A stretch of DNA of 64,000 bases, from positions 124,001 to 188,000 of the forward strand of contig NZ_JBKOFW010000003.1 in assembly GCF_046764005.1 (NCBI RefSeq), written 5' to 3'. The notes under the pieces are model-generated. The model was not told where the DNA came from. It made no database searches and saw only the letters and a list, made by a program, of their open reading frames with translations. Numbering within the stretch: the stretch's first letter is position 1; each line of letters starts with the position of its first letter. The translations under genes and the position numbers were made by a program. Shown here in pieces: positions 8,872-18,592 of this stretch. The DNA is from Oryzobacter faecalis. Its GTDB lineage: Bacteria; Actinomycetota; Actinomycetes; Actinomycetales; Dermatophilaceae.

Positions 8872-10987
8872 GGGCGGGCAGGGGCAGACCGGCGGTACCG
8901 AGCACCGCACCCGACACCTCGACCCCCGACGAGCGGGCGTCCTCGAACCACCGGGGGGACCGTACCTGGAGGGTCTCCGGCAGGCCGGCCTCCTCCCGGA
9001 CCCGCACGAGGTACCGGCGGTCGGGGTCCAGGCCCGGGAGCGGTAGCACCCCCGGCGTGACACCCCGGCCGGTCTCCACCTGCACCACGGTGAACACCGC
9101 GGCCGACCGGTCGGCAGCGACCACGCCGCCGGCGACGAGCGTCGGGTCGGGGTGGTCGGACCGCACCACGTCGCCGCCGTGGAGGAGGGGGCGCAGCTCG
9201 CGGTAGAGCCCGGCCCAGGCCCGCAGGGCCTCGAGCTCGTCGTCGCCGCAGGTGGAGATGTCCCACTCGAGGCCGGCATGGCCCCCGAGCGCGACGAGCA
9301 TCCGGAACGAGAGGTCGAGGTGGCGGTGCGTCGTGTGCGCGCGCGGCGGACCGACATGGGTCCCCATCCGCTCCGGCGGGACGAGCAGCCCGGTCCAGCG
9401 CTGGATGCCGACCCGCTCGAGGGCGTCGTTGCAGTCGGACGTCCACACCCGGTCGGTGCGCGCGAGCACGCCGAGGTCGACGCGGGCGCCGCCGCTGGAG
9501 CAGGACTCGATCTCGAGGTCGCGGTGGCGGCGCCGCAGCTCGTCGAGCAGCCGGTACGCCGCCCGGGTCTGCTCGCCGACGGCAGGCCGGTCGGTGCCGC
9601 GGGCGTCGGAGCGCACCGCCTCGTGCAGGTCGCGGTTGTGGTCCCACTTGACGAAGTCGATCCCGTACTCGCCGACGAGGGCGCTCATCGCCTCGAGCAC
9701 GGTCGAGAAGGCGTCGGGGTTCGCGAGGTCGAGGACCTGCTGGTGGCGCGAGGCCCGGGGCGGCCCGTCGGCCGGCCCGAGGACCCAGTGCGGGTGCGCG
9801 CGGACGAGGTCGGAGTCGAGGTTGACCATCTCGGGCTCGAACCAGAGGCCGAACTCCATGCCGAGGGCGCGGACGTGGTCCACGAGCGGTCCCAGCCCGT
9901 CGGGCCAGACGTCGCGGGAGACCTGCCAGTCGCCCAGGCCCCGGGTGTCGTCGCGCCGCCCCCCGAACCACCCGTCGTCGAGGACGAACCGCTCGACGCC
10001 GATCGAGGCCGCGGTGTCGGCCAGGCGCTTGAGGTGGTCGAGGTCGGTCTGGAAGTACACGGCCTCCCACGTGTTGAGGACGAGCGGGCGGGGTCGCCCG
10101 GCACGGTAGTCGGTGGCGGAACGCTGGTGCCGCAGAAGCCGGTTCGTGAGCCCGTCGAGCCCGCCGTCCGACCACACGGCGACGACGTCGGGCGCGGTGT
10201 ACGTCTCTCCGGCCCCGAGGCGCACCTCGCCCGGCGCGAGCGACTCGCCGCCACCGAGCACGGCGGCGTGGGCGCCGGCCGGTTCGGGGAGCCGCTCGGC
10301 CAGGTGGTGGTGGTTGCCGCTCCACGCGACGTGCGCCGCCCACACCTCGCCGTGCCGGAAGCCGAAGCCCGCGGTGCCGGCGACGAGCAGCAGGGTCGCG
10401 TCGTGGCCGGTGCGACCGCGGGCCCCGGAGCGCACGAAGCTGCCGTCGGTCAGGGGATGGCGCTGCGGCGCCCGCTCCCGGGTCCACCGGCCGGTGAGGT
10501 CGAGCAGCTCGTCCGCGCGGGTCGGCAGCGGCAGCAGCGTCCGCAGGGCCGCGACGTCGAGGGGCGCCTCGTCCTCCGCCGCGGTCGACGTGATGGCCGA
10601 GGACACCGTGAGGACCCCGTGCTCGTCGAGCGCGTAGGCGAGGTCCACCCGCGCCCGCGCCGCCGCGGACTCGGCTCCGATGACGACGCGCCCGTCCTCC
10701 GGTGTGACCGTGGCGACCCATCGCGGAGCAGCGGCACCGCCGGCCCGGTGGAGCGAGACGCCGGGTGTGCCGAGCCAGCCGTCGCCGGAGGTCGGCAGCA
10801 CGGTGAGGTCCCACGGCTCGTCGAGCGCGTTGTGGGGCACCGGCGCGTCCCGCAGCAGCCGGAGGTCGGCGACGGCCCCGTCGGGCAGGTCGGCGCCCCA
10901 GTGGAGGACGGCCGGCAGGCGGTCGCCCTCCTGTCCGAGGACGAGGAGGGCGCCACCACCGCGCAGGACGGACGTCGTGACCGTCAT
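8828..10987 (-). CDS. alpha-galactosidase, GH36
   Basis: A 719-residue glycoside hydrolase of family 36 that cleaves alpha-1,6-galactosides such as melibiose and raffinose. It has an N-terminal beta-sandwich, then the barrel with the VLNTWEA, VLDDGWFG and FGLWFEPEMVN strands. The nucleophile is Asp449 (KWDHN) and the acid/base is Asp518 in WTSDCND. A CSSGGARVD loop supports substrate binding. There is no signal peptide, so it acts on imported sugar. The start ATG 10987 overlaps the permease stop (ATGA), placing it last in the ABC transporter operon. Confidence 0.95.
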   Translation of the reverse strand: MTVTTSVLRGGGALLVLGQEGDRLPAVLHWGADLPDGAVADLRLLRDAPVPHNALDEPWDLTVLPTSGDGWLGTPGVSLHRAGGAAAPRWVATVTPEDGRVVIGAESAAARARVDLAYALDEHGVLTVSSAITSTAAEDEAPLDVAALRTLLPLPTRADELLDLTGRWTRERAPQRHPLTDGSFVRSGARGRTGHDATLLLVAGTAGFGFRHGEVWAAHVAWSGNHHHLAERLPEPAGAHAAVLGGGESLAPGEVRLGAGETYTAPDVVAVWSDGGLDGLTNRLLRHQRSATDYRAGRPRPLVLNTWEAVYFQTDLDHLKRLADTAASIGVERFVLDDGWFGGRRDDTRGLGDWQVSRDVWPDGLGPLVDHVRALGMEFGLWFEPEMVNLDSDLVRAHPHWVLGPADGPPRASRHQQVLDLANPDAFSTVLEAMSALVGEYGIDFVKWDHNRDLHEAVRSDARGTDRPAVGEQTRAAYRLLDELRRRHRDLEIESCSSGGARVDLGVLARTDRVWTSDCNDALERVGIQRWTGLLVPPERMGTHVGPPRAHTTHRHLDLSFRMLVALGGHAGLEWDISTCGDDELEALRAWAGLYRELRPLLHGGDVVRSDHPDPTLVAGGVVAADRSAAVFTVVQVETGRGVTPGVLPLPGLDPDRRYLVRVREEAGLPETLQVRSPRWFEDARSSGVEVSGAVLGTAGLPLPALSPAQGFLLHLVAR

Positions 10988-11904
10988 CCCTTCGTCGACC
11001 CCAGGGTGAGCCCGGAGACGAACTGCTTCTGCAGGACGAAGAAGACGATGAGCACCGGCAGCGCGACGATGACCGACCCGGCCGCGACGAGGTTGGTGTC
11101 GGAGAAGAACTGGCCGCGCAGGTTGTTGAGCGCACTGGTCACCGGGTACTTGTCGCCGCGCGAGAGGAGCACGGTGGCCCAGAAGAACTCGTTGTAGATC
11201 CACGTGACCTGCAGCGTCGCCAGCGCCGCGAGCGCGGGGCGCACGAGCGGCATCGTCAACTGCCAGTACTGGCGCCACACGCTCGCGCCGTCGAGCTCGG
11301 CGGACTCGTAGATCTCGTAGGGGAGGGTCTTCATGTAGTTGCTGAGGACGAAGGTGCAGAAGCCCAGCTGGAACGCCGTGTTGACGAGGATGAGCGCCCA
11401 GTAGCTGTTGAGCATCGTGCCGCTCTCGCTCATGAAGGTGGGCAGCGGGATCTCGCGGAACATCTTGAACACGGGGATGAGCAGCGCCTGCGGGGGCAGG
11501 AGGTTGGCCGCGAGGAACACGCCGAGCAGCGTGAGGTTGAACCGGTACGAGAACCGGGCCAGGACGAACGCCACGAGCGAGGACAGGAACAGCGTCAGCA
11601 GCACCGCCGGGACGGTGATGAGCAGCGAGTTCTTGAAGTGGAGACCGAAGTTGCCCCGGTTCCAGGCGTCCTTGTAGTTGTCGAGGGTCCAGCCGCCGAA
11701 GGACAGGTAGCCGTTGGTCTGGGTGTACGAGTACTCGCGGAACGAGTTGAGCACCGCCCAGATCATCGGGAAGAGCCAGAGCAGCGCGAGCACGATCATG
11801 ATCACCGTGGCGACGCGGCCGCGCGGTCGGTTGATGACGCCGCCACTGCGCTCGGTGGGGGCCTTCGTCGACGTCGGGGCGGGGGCCGTGGCGGTGGCGC
11901 TCAT
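10984..11904 (-). CDS. sugar ABC transporter permease (MalG/CUT1 type)
   Basis: A 306-residue inner-membrane permease with six predicted transmembrane helices. The cytoplasmic EAA loop (YEIYESAELDGASVWRQ) contacts the ATPase. It pairs with the MalF-type permease just upstream, overlapping it by 4 nt, and with the lipoprotein at 12832. No ATPase is encoded here; CUT1 systems in actinobacteria commonly share one MsiK-type ATPase encoded elsewhere. The likely substrates are alpha- or beta-galactosides, from the flanking hydrolases. Confidence 0.93.
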   Translation of the reverse strand: MSATATAPAPTSTKAPTERSGGVINRPRGRVATVIMIVLALLWLFPMIWAVLNSFREYSYTQTNGYLSFGGWTLDNYKDAWNRGNFGLHFKNSLLITVPAVLLTLFLSSLVAFVLARFSYRFNLTLLGVFLAANLLPPQALLIPVFKMFREIPLPTFMSESGTMLNSYWALILVNTAFQLGFCTFVLSNYMKTLPYEIYESAELDGASVWRQYWQLTMPLVRPALAALATLQVTWIYNEFFWATVLLSRGDKYPVTSALNNLRGQFFSDTNLVAAGSVIVALPVLIVFFVLQKQFVSGLTLGSTKG

Positions 11905-12809
11905 CGGCGCTCCTCCTTGAAGACGATGCGGAGGTAGATCGTGATGAACACCGAGGAGATGACCATCATGATCACGGCGAGTGCGGAGCCGAACCCGTAG
12001 CGGGTCGCCTCACCGATCACGTTCTGCGACACCAGCGCCGAGATCAGCTCGAGGCCGTTGCGGCCCTTGTTGATGATCCAGACGATGTCGAACGCCCGGA
12101 GGGACTCGATGACGACGATGACGATGACGATGAGGTTGATCGGCCGCATCACGGGGAAGATGACGTTGAAGAACGTCTTGACCTCGCTGGCGCCGTCGAC
12201 CGCCGCCGCCTCGCGCAGGGACGCGTCGACGCCCTTCAGCCCGGCGAGGTAGAGCAGCATGATGTACCCGGTGTGCCGCCACGCCGTCGCGACGAGCACC
12301 GACCACAGGTTGATGTCGGGGTCGCCGTACCAGTCGACGTTCGCCCCGGTGAGCTCGTTGATGAGGCCCTGGTCGGTCGAGTAGAACAGCTGCCAGATGA
12401 AGCCGACGAGCGCCATCGAGAGCACGACCGGCAGGTAGAACGCCGTCTGGTAGAAGCGGCTCCCGCGCATCTCGCGGTCGAGGACGACGGCGAGGAGGAT
12501 GCCGAGGATCGTCGGGAGCACGAAGAGGAAGAGGAGCCAGATGACGTTGTGCCGGATGGCCGGCCAGAACGGCGGGTAGATCGTGGCGATGTCGACGTAG
12601 TTCTTCGTGCCGACCCACTCGAGGGTGCTGAGCTTGAAGCCGTTCCACTTCGTGAACGACAGCGCGACGGACGCCAGCGCCGGCAGCCAGACGAGCCAGA
12701 TGACGAGGACGGTCGGCACGCCGACCATGGCCGCGATGACCAGCCGGTCACGCGTCCCCCTCTTCTTCTCGACCCGCCGTGGCTGCCGGCGTCGTGTTGC
12801 TGTGGCCAT
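11901..12809 (-). CDS. sugar ABC transporter permease (MalF/CUT1 type)
   Basis: A 302-residue permease with an arginine-rich N terminus, six membrane helices and the EAA loop LREAAAVDGASEVKTFFNVIFP. It is the second gene of the operon: its stop overlaps the next permease start as ATGA, and it begins 22 bp after the binding-protein gene ends. It should form the heterodimeric channel with its partner permease. Confidence 0.93.
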   Translation of the reverse strand: MATATRRRQPRRVEKKRGTRDRLVIAAMVGVPTVLVIWLVWLPALASVALSFTKWNGFKLSTLEWVGTKNYVDIATIYPPFWPAIRHNVIWLLFLFVLPTILGILLAVVLDREMRGSRFYQTAFYLPVVLSMALVGFIWQLFYSTDQGLINELTGANVDWYGDPDINLWSVLVATAWRHTGYIMLLYLAGLKGVDASLREAAAVDGASEVKTFFNVIFPVMRPINLIVIVIVVIESLRAFDIVWIINKGRNGLELISALVSQNVIGEATRYGFGSALAVIMMVISSVFITIYLRIVFKEERR

Positions 12810-12831
12810 GGGGTGCTCCCGGTCCGCGGCC

Positions 12832-14172
12832 TCAGCCGAGGATCGACTGCGCCTGCTGCTGGATGGAGGCCGTGATCTTGTCGATGTCGTTCGGCGCCTT
12901 GATGAACTCCTGGAGCGACGCCGTGATCACCGTGTTGGCGAGGTCGGCGTTGGTGTCGCGGTCGAGGAACTGGGCGATCGACTTGGCGTTCTGCACGACC
13001 TCCACGGACTTCTTCTGCAGCTCGCCGTACTTCGCGGTGCTCGCACCGGAGTTCGCCGCGATCATCGGCGCGGAGGCGGCGTTGTTGGCGGCGTCGGCGG
13101 CCTCGGCCGTGCCGAGCCACTTGATGAACGCCTTGGCCGCGTCCTCGTCCTGCGCGTTGGAGGAGACGCAGAAGCCGTCGATGGGGGCGTCGAGCGCGTC
13201 GGAGCCGATCGAGGCGTCGAGCTCGGGGAAGGTGAAGAAGTCGAGGTCCTCCTGGGCCTCGGTGGGCACGCCGTCGACGACGAAGGTTCCGAGCAGGTAC
13301 ATGCCGCACTCGCCGTTGGCCATCGAGGTCGCGGCCTCCTGCCAGGTGCGGCCGAGCGAGTTCTCCTGGTGGTACGGGAGGAGGGTCTTCCAGGTCTCGA
13401 AGACCTTCTTGACCTCGGGGCTGTCCCACGTCTTCTCGCCCTTGGTGAGGGCCATGTGGAAGTCGTAGCCGTTGATCCGCATGTTGAGGATGTCGAAGGT
13501 GCCCATCGGTGCCCAGGCGTCCTTGGCCGCGAAGGCGAAGGGCGTGACCTTCTTCCCCTGCATGTCCTCCATGAGGGCGTTGAGCTCGTCGAGGGTCTTC
13601 GGCTGGGTCCAGCCGTTCTTCTCGAAGACCGACTTCCGGTGGAAGACGGCCCACGGGTAGTAGCTGACGGGGACGAAGTACTGCTTGCCGTCGGCCGCGG
13701 TCGACGCCTTCTTGAACGCGTCACCCAGGCCGTCGATCGGCCAGACGTCGCTGATGTCGGCGATCTGGCCGCCCTCGGCGAACTGTGCCATGCGGTAGCC
13801 GGCGAACCAGGTGAAGACGTCGTCGGGGGTGCCCTGCAGGTAGGTGGTGATGCTCTCCTGGAACGTGTTGTGGTCGACGGCGTTCTGGGAGACCTGGGCG
13901 CCGGTCTTCTTCGTGTACGCGTCCGCCATCGCCGCGAGGCGCTCGTAGGCCGGGCCCGAACCCTTGGCCTCGTTCATGCCGAACTTCACCGGGCCGGCGG
14001 CGCCGCCACCACCCGTGCCACCGGTGGAGGGCGAGTCGCTGCCGCAGGCGCCGAGCCCGGCGAGGGCTCCGACTCCGAGGGCGCCCCCCAGCAGGGTGCG
14101 GCGGTTCAGGGCGGCGACGGATGCGGGGACGGAGCCGGTGAGGCGGCTCGATCGCGGTGCCGGAAAAGCCAT
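12832..14172 (-). CDS. extracellular sugar-binding lipoprotein of CUT1 ABC importer
   Basis: A 446-residue solute-binding protein. The signal region has NRRTLLGG, with a twin Arg, followed by a lipobox ending LGAC, so the mature protein is lipid-anchored at Cys. A glycine/serine linker follows, then a SBP_bac_1 fold. ATG 14172 is preferred over the upstream ATG 14205 because AAAGGAGA lies at proper spacing. It is the first gene of the importer operon and divergent from the beta-galactosidase, with regulatory repeats between them. Confidence 0.92.
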   Translation of the reverse strand: MAFPAPRSSRLTGSVPASVAALNRRTLLGGALGVGALAGLGACGSDSPSTGGTGGGGAAGPVKFGMNEAKGSGPAYERLAAMADAYTKKTGAQVSQNAVDHNTFQESITTYLQGTPDDVFTWFAGYRMAQFAEGGQIADISDVWPIDGLGDAFKKASTAADGKQYFVPVSYYPWAVFHRKSVFEKNGWTQPKTLDELNALMEDMQGKKVTPFAFAAKDAWAPMGTFDILNMRINGYDFHMALTKGEKTWDSPEVKKVFETWKTLLPYHQENSLGRTWQEAATSMANGECGMYLLGTFVVDGVPTEAQEDLDFFTFPELDASIGSDALDAPIDGFCVSSNAQDEDAAKAFIKWLGTAEAADAANNAASAPMIAANSGASTAKYGELQKKSVEVVQNAKSIAQFLDRDTNADLANTVITASLQEFIKAPNDIDKITASIQQQAQSILG

Positions 14173-14260
14173 GGTTGTCTCCTTTGACGGGCCAGATTCC
14201 GACACTTTGCATCAGAATCAAACATCGGCGATCACCCGAGTGTGCTGAGCCGCGGGCGGC

Positions 14261-14408
14261 CTGTCAAGACGTTCTACTGTCACATTTCGGCTGTCAAACG
14301 TGCTGGGACGGGGCGATGCGGCCGGGTGCCGGTCGTGACTCGCGCCGGCCGTGATGGCGTCGGGAGATCGTCACGCCCGGACAGAACGTGTTGGAATCTG
14401 TTGACAAC
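14261..14408. promoter_or_regulatory. divergent promoter region with CTGTCA repeats and a GTTGACAAC palindrome
   Basis: Between the importer operon and the beta-galactosidase, CTGTCA occurs at 14261, 14277 and 14291 (spacings 16 and 14). A perfect GTTG-A-CAAC palindrome at 14400-14408 contains a -35-like TTGACA. These are the best candidates for operators of the DeoR-type regulator encoded at 16450. The beta-galactosidase ATG (14438) lacks a Shine-Dalgarno and lies just after this -35, so a leaderless transcript is possible. Confidence 0.5.
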
Positions 14409-14437
14409 TGTTCGGACCACTCATCAGACTGTCCGTC

Positions 14438-16447
14438 ATGCGTCCGTGGCCGTCCGACCGCGTCGCCTTCGGTGGCGACTACAACCCCGAGCAGTGGCCG
14501 CGCGCGACGTGGGACGAGGACCTACGCCTCATGCGCGCCGCCGGGGTCAGCTTCGTGACGCTGGGCGTCTTCTCGTGGTCGTGGCTCGAGCCGTCGAAGG
14601 GGGAGTACGACTTCGCCTGGCTCGACGAGGTCATGGACCTGCTCGCCGAGCACGGGATCGCCGTCGACCTCGCCACCGCCACCGCGACCCCGCCGCCGTG
14701 GCTGTCCGCCGCGTACCCCGAGATCCTCCCCGTCGACCGCGAGGGACGCACCCTCTGGCCGGGCAGCCGGCAGGCCTGGTGCCCCTCGTCGCCGCTCTAC
14801 CGCGACCTCGCCCTCGCCCTCACCGACCGCATCGCGGCGCGCTACCACGACCACCCGGCCCTGGCGATGTGGCACGTGTCGAACGAGTACGCCTGCCACA
14901 ACCTGCCCTGCTACTGCGACACCTGCGCCGTCGCGTTCCGACGCTGGCTCGAGCGCCGGTACGGCAGCCTCGACGCCCTCAACGAGGCGTGGGGGACGGC
15001 GTTCTGGAGCCAGCGGTACTCCGCCTGGGACGAGGTCCTCCCGCCGCGGATCACGACGACCTTCAGCAACCCGACCCACGTCCTGGACTACTCCCGCTTC
15101 GGGTCCGACACCCTCCTCGACTTCTACCGCGCCGAGAAGGAGGTCATCCGCCGCCACTCCTCCGACGTGCCGGTGACGACGAACTTCATGACGCTCAGCC
15201 AGTTCCGGCTCCTCGACTACCACGACTGGGCCCCGGAGCAGGACGTCGTCAGCACCGACCACTACGTCGTCGACAGCCTCGCGCACCCGCAGGCCGAGCT
15301 GTCCTTCCACGGCGACCTGACCCGAGGCCTCGCCGGTGGCCGCCCCTGGATGCTCATGGAGCACTCGACGAGCGCGGTCAACTGGCAGCCGGTCAACCCC
15401 GCGAAGCCGCCGCGCGGCACCGTCCTGGACTCCCTCGCCCACGTCGCCCGCGGGGCCGACGCGCTCGGGTTCTTCCAGTGGCGGCAGTCGAGGGCCGGCT
15501 CGGAGAAGTTCCACTCGGCGCTCGTGCCGCACGCCGGCGAGGACAGCGACCGTTTCCGTGAGGTGTGCGAGCTCGGGGCCCTGGCCGGGCGGCTCGGCGA
15601 GGTCGTCGGTTCGACGGTCGACGCCGAGGTCGCCCTCCTGTGGGACTACGAGGCGCAGTGGGCGCTGGCCGGCCCGTGCATGCCCTCCGCGGCGGTCGAC
15701 TACGTGACGGCGGCCCACACGGTGCACCGCCTCCTGCGCGACCGGGGCGTCACGTGCGACGTGGTCCACCCCGGCACCGACCTCTCGCGCTACCGCGTCG
15801 TCGTCGTCCCGACGCTCTACCTCGTCTCCGACGAGCACGCGGCGGCGGTCGAGGCAGCCGCGCGGGCCGGCGCCCACGTCCTCGTCACCTACCTGTCCGG
15901 CGTCGCGACCCCCGACGACCACGTCCGGCTCGGCGGCTACCCGGGGGCCTTCCGCGACCTGCTCGGCGTCCGGGTCGAGGAGTTCTTCCCCCTCCGGGTC
16001 GAGGAGGAGGTCGCCCTCGCCGGACCCGCGTCGACGGCCGGAGGACGCGGCCGCACCTGGAGCGAGGACGCCCGCACGACCGCCGAGGACGCCGAGGCCC
16101 TGCTCGCGTACGCCGAGGGACCGCTGGCCGGCCGCCCCGCGCTGACCCGCCGGCCCGTCGAGGACGGTGTCGCCTGGTACCTCGGCACCCTTCCCGACGA
16201 CGACCTCCTCGGCGGCGTCCTCGAGCGCCTGCTCACCGAGGCCGGGGTGGCCCCCGCCGCGCGGGCGCCCGCGGGTGTCGAGGTCGTCCGCCGCCGGTCG
16301 CAGGAGGGCTCCTGGCTCTTCGTCCTCAACCACACGGGCACGGCGTGCGAGGTCGCCGCGGCCGGTCACGACCTCGTCAGCGGCCGCGAGGTCGGCCCCG
16401 TCGTGCCCGTTCCGGCACGCGGTGCGGCCGTGGTGCGGGAGGGTTGA
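14438..16447 (+). CDS. beta-galactosidase, GH42
   Basis: A 669-residue GH42 enzyme that hydrolyses beta-galactosides such as lactose or galacto-oligosaccharides. The opening GGDYNPEQWP is diagnostic. The acid/base is Glu150 in VSNEYACH and the nucleophile is Glu308 in LMEHSTS. The Zn-binding cysteine cluster CHNLPCYCDTC is intact. A trimerisation domain and a small beta C-terminal domain follow. No signal peptide, so it acts in the cytoplasm on imported sugar. It begins the operon beta-gal, deoR, galT. Confidence 0.95.
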   Translation: MRPWPSDRVAFGGDYNPEQWPRATWDEDLRLMRAAGVSFVTLGVFSWSWLEPSKGEYDFAWLDEVMDLLAEHGIAVDLATATATPPPWLSAAYPEILPVDREGRTLWPGSRQAWCPSSPLYRDLALALTDRIAARYHDHPALAMWHVSNEYACHNLPCYCDTCAVAFRRWLERRYGSLDALNEAWGTAFWSQRYSAWDEVLPPRITTTFSNPTHVLDYSRFGSDTLLDFYRAEKEVIRRHSSDVPVTTNFMTLSQFRLLDYHDWAPEQDVVSTDHYVVDSLAHPQAELSFHGDLTRGLAGGRPWMLMEHSTSAVNWQPVNPAKPPRGTVLDSLAHVARGADALGFFQWRQSRAGSEKFHSALVPHAGEDSDRFREVCELGALAGRLGEVVGSTVDAEVALLWDYEAQWALAGPCMPSAAVDYVTAAHTVHRLLRDRGVTCDVVHPGTDLSRYRVVVVPTLYLVSDEHAAAVEAAARAGAHVLVTYLSGVATPDDHVRLGGYPGAFRDLLGVRVEEFFPLRVEEEVALAGPASTAGGRGRTWSEDARTTAEDAEALLAYAEGPLAGRPALTRRPVEDGVAWYLGTLPDDDLLGGVLERLLTEAGVAPAARAPAGVEVVRRRSQEGSWLFVLNHTGTACEVAAAGHDLVSGREVGPVVPVPARGAAVVREG

Positions 16448-16449
16448 CC

Positions 16450-17286
16450 GTGCTTGCCACCCAGCGTCGCGCCGCCATCGTCTCCATCGTCGAGAGCACC
16501 GGTGCCGCCCGGATCTCCGACCTCGTCGAGCAGCTCGGCGTCTCGGACATGACGGTGCGCCGCGACATCGAGCGCCTGGACTCCGAGGGCCGCGTCGAGC
16601 GGGTCCACGGCGGCGCGATCGCCGTCCAGCCGCGGGCCACCGACGAGCCCGGCTTCAGCGCGAAGTCCTCGCTGATGACCGCCGAGAAGCAGGCCATCGC
16701 CGCGGCGGCCGCACGCCTCGTGCAGCCCGGGGCGACGATCGGCATCTCGGCCGGGACGACGACCTACGAGCTGGCCCGCGCCATCCGGCACCTGCCCCAG
16801 CTCACCGTCGTGACGAACTCGGTCCCCGTCGCGCAGCTGCTGCACGAGACCCAGTCGGCGGGGCACGTCGTCGTCCTCACCGGCGGGGTGCGCACGCCCT
16901 CGGACGCGCTCGTCGGACCGGTCGCGGTCAACGCCCTCCAGGGGCTTCACGTCGACCGGCTCTTCCTCGGTGCCCACGGCATCGACGAGAGTGCCGGCCT
17001 CACGACGCCGAACCTCGTCGAGGCCGAGACGAACCGAGCGCTGGTGCGCGCCAGCCGTGCGGTGTGCGTCCTCGCCGACCACTCGAAGTTCGGGATCGTC
17101 GGGCTGTCGACGTTCCTGCCCCTGCGCGAGGTCGACACGCTCATCACCGACTCGGGCATCACCGCGCGGGCCCGGGCCGTGCTCGAGGACAGCGTCGAGC
17201 AGCTCGTGCTCGCCGCGCCCGCCTCGGGTGCGGCCTCCGGCGCCTCCGTGCGGACGGGTCCGGTGACGTCCTCGGGCGCGGGATGA
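16450..17286 (+). CDS. DeoR-family sugar regulator
   Basis: A 278-residue regulator. The N-terminal winged HTH (about 1-60) reads ISDLVEQLGVSDMTVRRDIERLDSEGRVERVHGGA, the DeoR signature. The C-terminal DeoRC sensor has GISAGTTTYELA and VLADHSKFG motifs, a sugar-phosphate-binding isomerase-like fold. It starts at GTG 16450, 2 bp after the beta-galactosidase stop, and overlaps galT by ATGA. It probably represses the flanking divergent galactoside operons and is relieved by a phosphorylated sugar. Confidence 0.93.
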   Translation: MLATQRRAAIVSIVESTGAARISDLVEQLGVSDMTVRRDIERLDSEGRVERVHGGAIAVQPRATDEPGFSAKSSLMTAEKQAIAAAAARLVQPGATIGISAGTTTYELARAIRHLPQLTVVTNSVPVAQLLHETQSAGHVVVLTGGVRTPSDALVGPVAVNALQGLHVDRLFLGAHGIDESAGLTTPNLVEAETNRALVRASRAVCVLADHSKFGIVGLSTFLPLREVDTLITDSGITARARAVLEDSVEQLVLAAPASGAASGASVRTGPVTSSGAG

Positions 17287-18398
17287 GGCTCGCCCACGAG
17301 GTCCGGCGCACCGTCGGCACCCTCGCCGACGGCCGCCGGATCATCTACTACGACGACACGGAGGGCGCACCCGAGCGGCGCGCCGTCGACACCCGCGACC
17401 TCGGGCCGCGCGAGCTCGCGGGACACCTGCGCTACGACGCCCTCCTCGGCGACTGGGTCGCCGTCGCCGGGCACCGGATGAACCGCACCCTCCTGCCGCC
17501 GCGCGACGAGTGCCCCCTCTGCCCGGCCGGGCGCAGCGGTGGCGCCTCGGAGATCCCCGAGGCCGACTACGACGTCGTCGTGTTCGAGAACCGCTTCCCC
17601 TCCTACGCCCCGGTGGCGGACGACGACGTCGTCGCACCCGAGGGGTACCTCCACCGCCCGGCCCTCGGCCGCACCGAGGTCGTCTGCTTCACGAGCGACC
17701 ACGACTCGACCTTCGCCGACCTCACCCCGCGGCGGGTCCGCACCGTCGTCGACGTGTGGGCCGACCGCACCGCCGAGCTCGGCCGCGACCCCGACGTCGC
17801 CCACGTCTTCTGCTTCGAGAACCGGGGCGAGGAGATCGGGGTGACCCTGCACCACCCGCACGGGCAGGTCTACGGCTACCCGTACCTCCCCGCGCGCACC
17901 GCCGTCGTCCTCGCGCGGGCTCGCGAGCACCACGAGCGCACCGGCCGGCTCCTCGGCGCCGACCTCCTCGCCGCCGAGCGCGCCGACGGCTCGCGGGTCG
18001 TCCTCACGGGCGAGCACTGGACGGCGTACGTCCCGTACGCGGCGCGCTGGCCGCTCGAGGTGCACGTGGCACCCCATCGCGACGTCCCCGACCTCGTCGC
18101 CCTCGACGACGCCGAGCGTGACGAGCTGGCGGTGCTCTACCTCGACCTGCTGCGGCGGCTGGACCGCGTGCACGTCGCGGCCGACGGCGGCAGGATCCGG
18201 CTCCCCTACATCGCCGGGTGGCACCAGGCCCCGGTGCGGGCCGGGCGCGACGTGTCGCGCCTGCTCCTCCAGGTGATGTCGGTGCTGCGCGGACCGGGGA
18301 AGCTGAAGTACCTCGCGGGCTCCGAGAGCGGCGTCGGCGGCTGGGTGACCGACACCCGGCCAGAGGCCGTCGCCGCCCGGCTCCGCGACCTGGCCTGA
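17283..18398 (+). CDS. galT: galactose-1-phosphate uridylyltransferase
   Basis: A 371-residue GalT of the Leloir pathway, exchanging Gal-1-P with UDP-glucose through a uridylyl-histidine intermediate. The catalytic HHPHGQVY motif is intact. Zinc ligands are suggested by ECPLCPAG. The C-terminal half repeats the HIT-like fold. It is translationally coupled to the DeoR regulator (ATGA). No galK or galE follows in this window, so the pathway is split elsewhere on the chromosome. Confidence 0.95.
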   Translation: MRLAHEVRRTVGTLADGRRIIYYDDTEGAPERRAVDTRDLGPRELAGHLRYDALLGDWVAVAGHRMNRTLLPPRDECPLCPAGRSGGASEIPEADYDVVVFENRFPSYAPVADDDVVAPEGYLHRPALGRTEVVCFTSDHDSTFADLTPRRVRTVVDVWADRTAELGRDPDVAHVFCFENRGEEIGVTLHHPHGQVYGYPYLPARTAVVLARAREHHERTGRLLGADLLAAERADGSRVVLTGEHWTAYVPYAARWPLEVHVAPHRDVPDLVALDDAERDELAVLYLDLLRRLDRVHVAADGGRIRLPYIAGWHQAPVRAGRDVSRLLLQVMSVLRGPGKLKYLAGSESGVGGWVTDTRPEAVAARLRDLA

Positions 18399-18420
18399 CC
18401 GCGACGCGGGCGGCGGACCG

Positions 18421-18453
18421 GGTCCCGGAGAGGGCCCTCGCCCGGTACTTTTT
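18421..18453 (+). terminator. possible intrinsic terminator after galT
   Basis: A GC-rich self-complementary segment (CCGGG...CCCGG flanking GAGGGCCCTC) is followed by five T at 18449-18453, one of the few T runs in the window. It lies 50 bp after the galT stop. Confidence 0.4.
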
Positions 18454-18592
18454 CACCAACTCGGGCGGTTCGTCGGGGGTGCCCGGTCCCTGATGAGGGG
18501 TATAAACGGGGGTGGAACGGCTCCGACCCGTTCCCATTGGCGCAGGGGAACCACCGGCAGGCACGTCCTGCTCGACCGGAGGTGCGCAACGG

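Noticed and set aside
14173..14205. Longer N terminus (MSESGPSKETT) for the sugar-binding lipoprotein
   Set aside because: It would put extra residues before the signal peptide and skip the strong AAAGGAGA site before ATG 14172.
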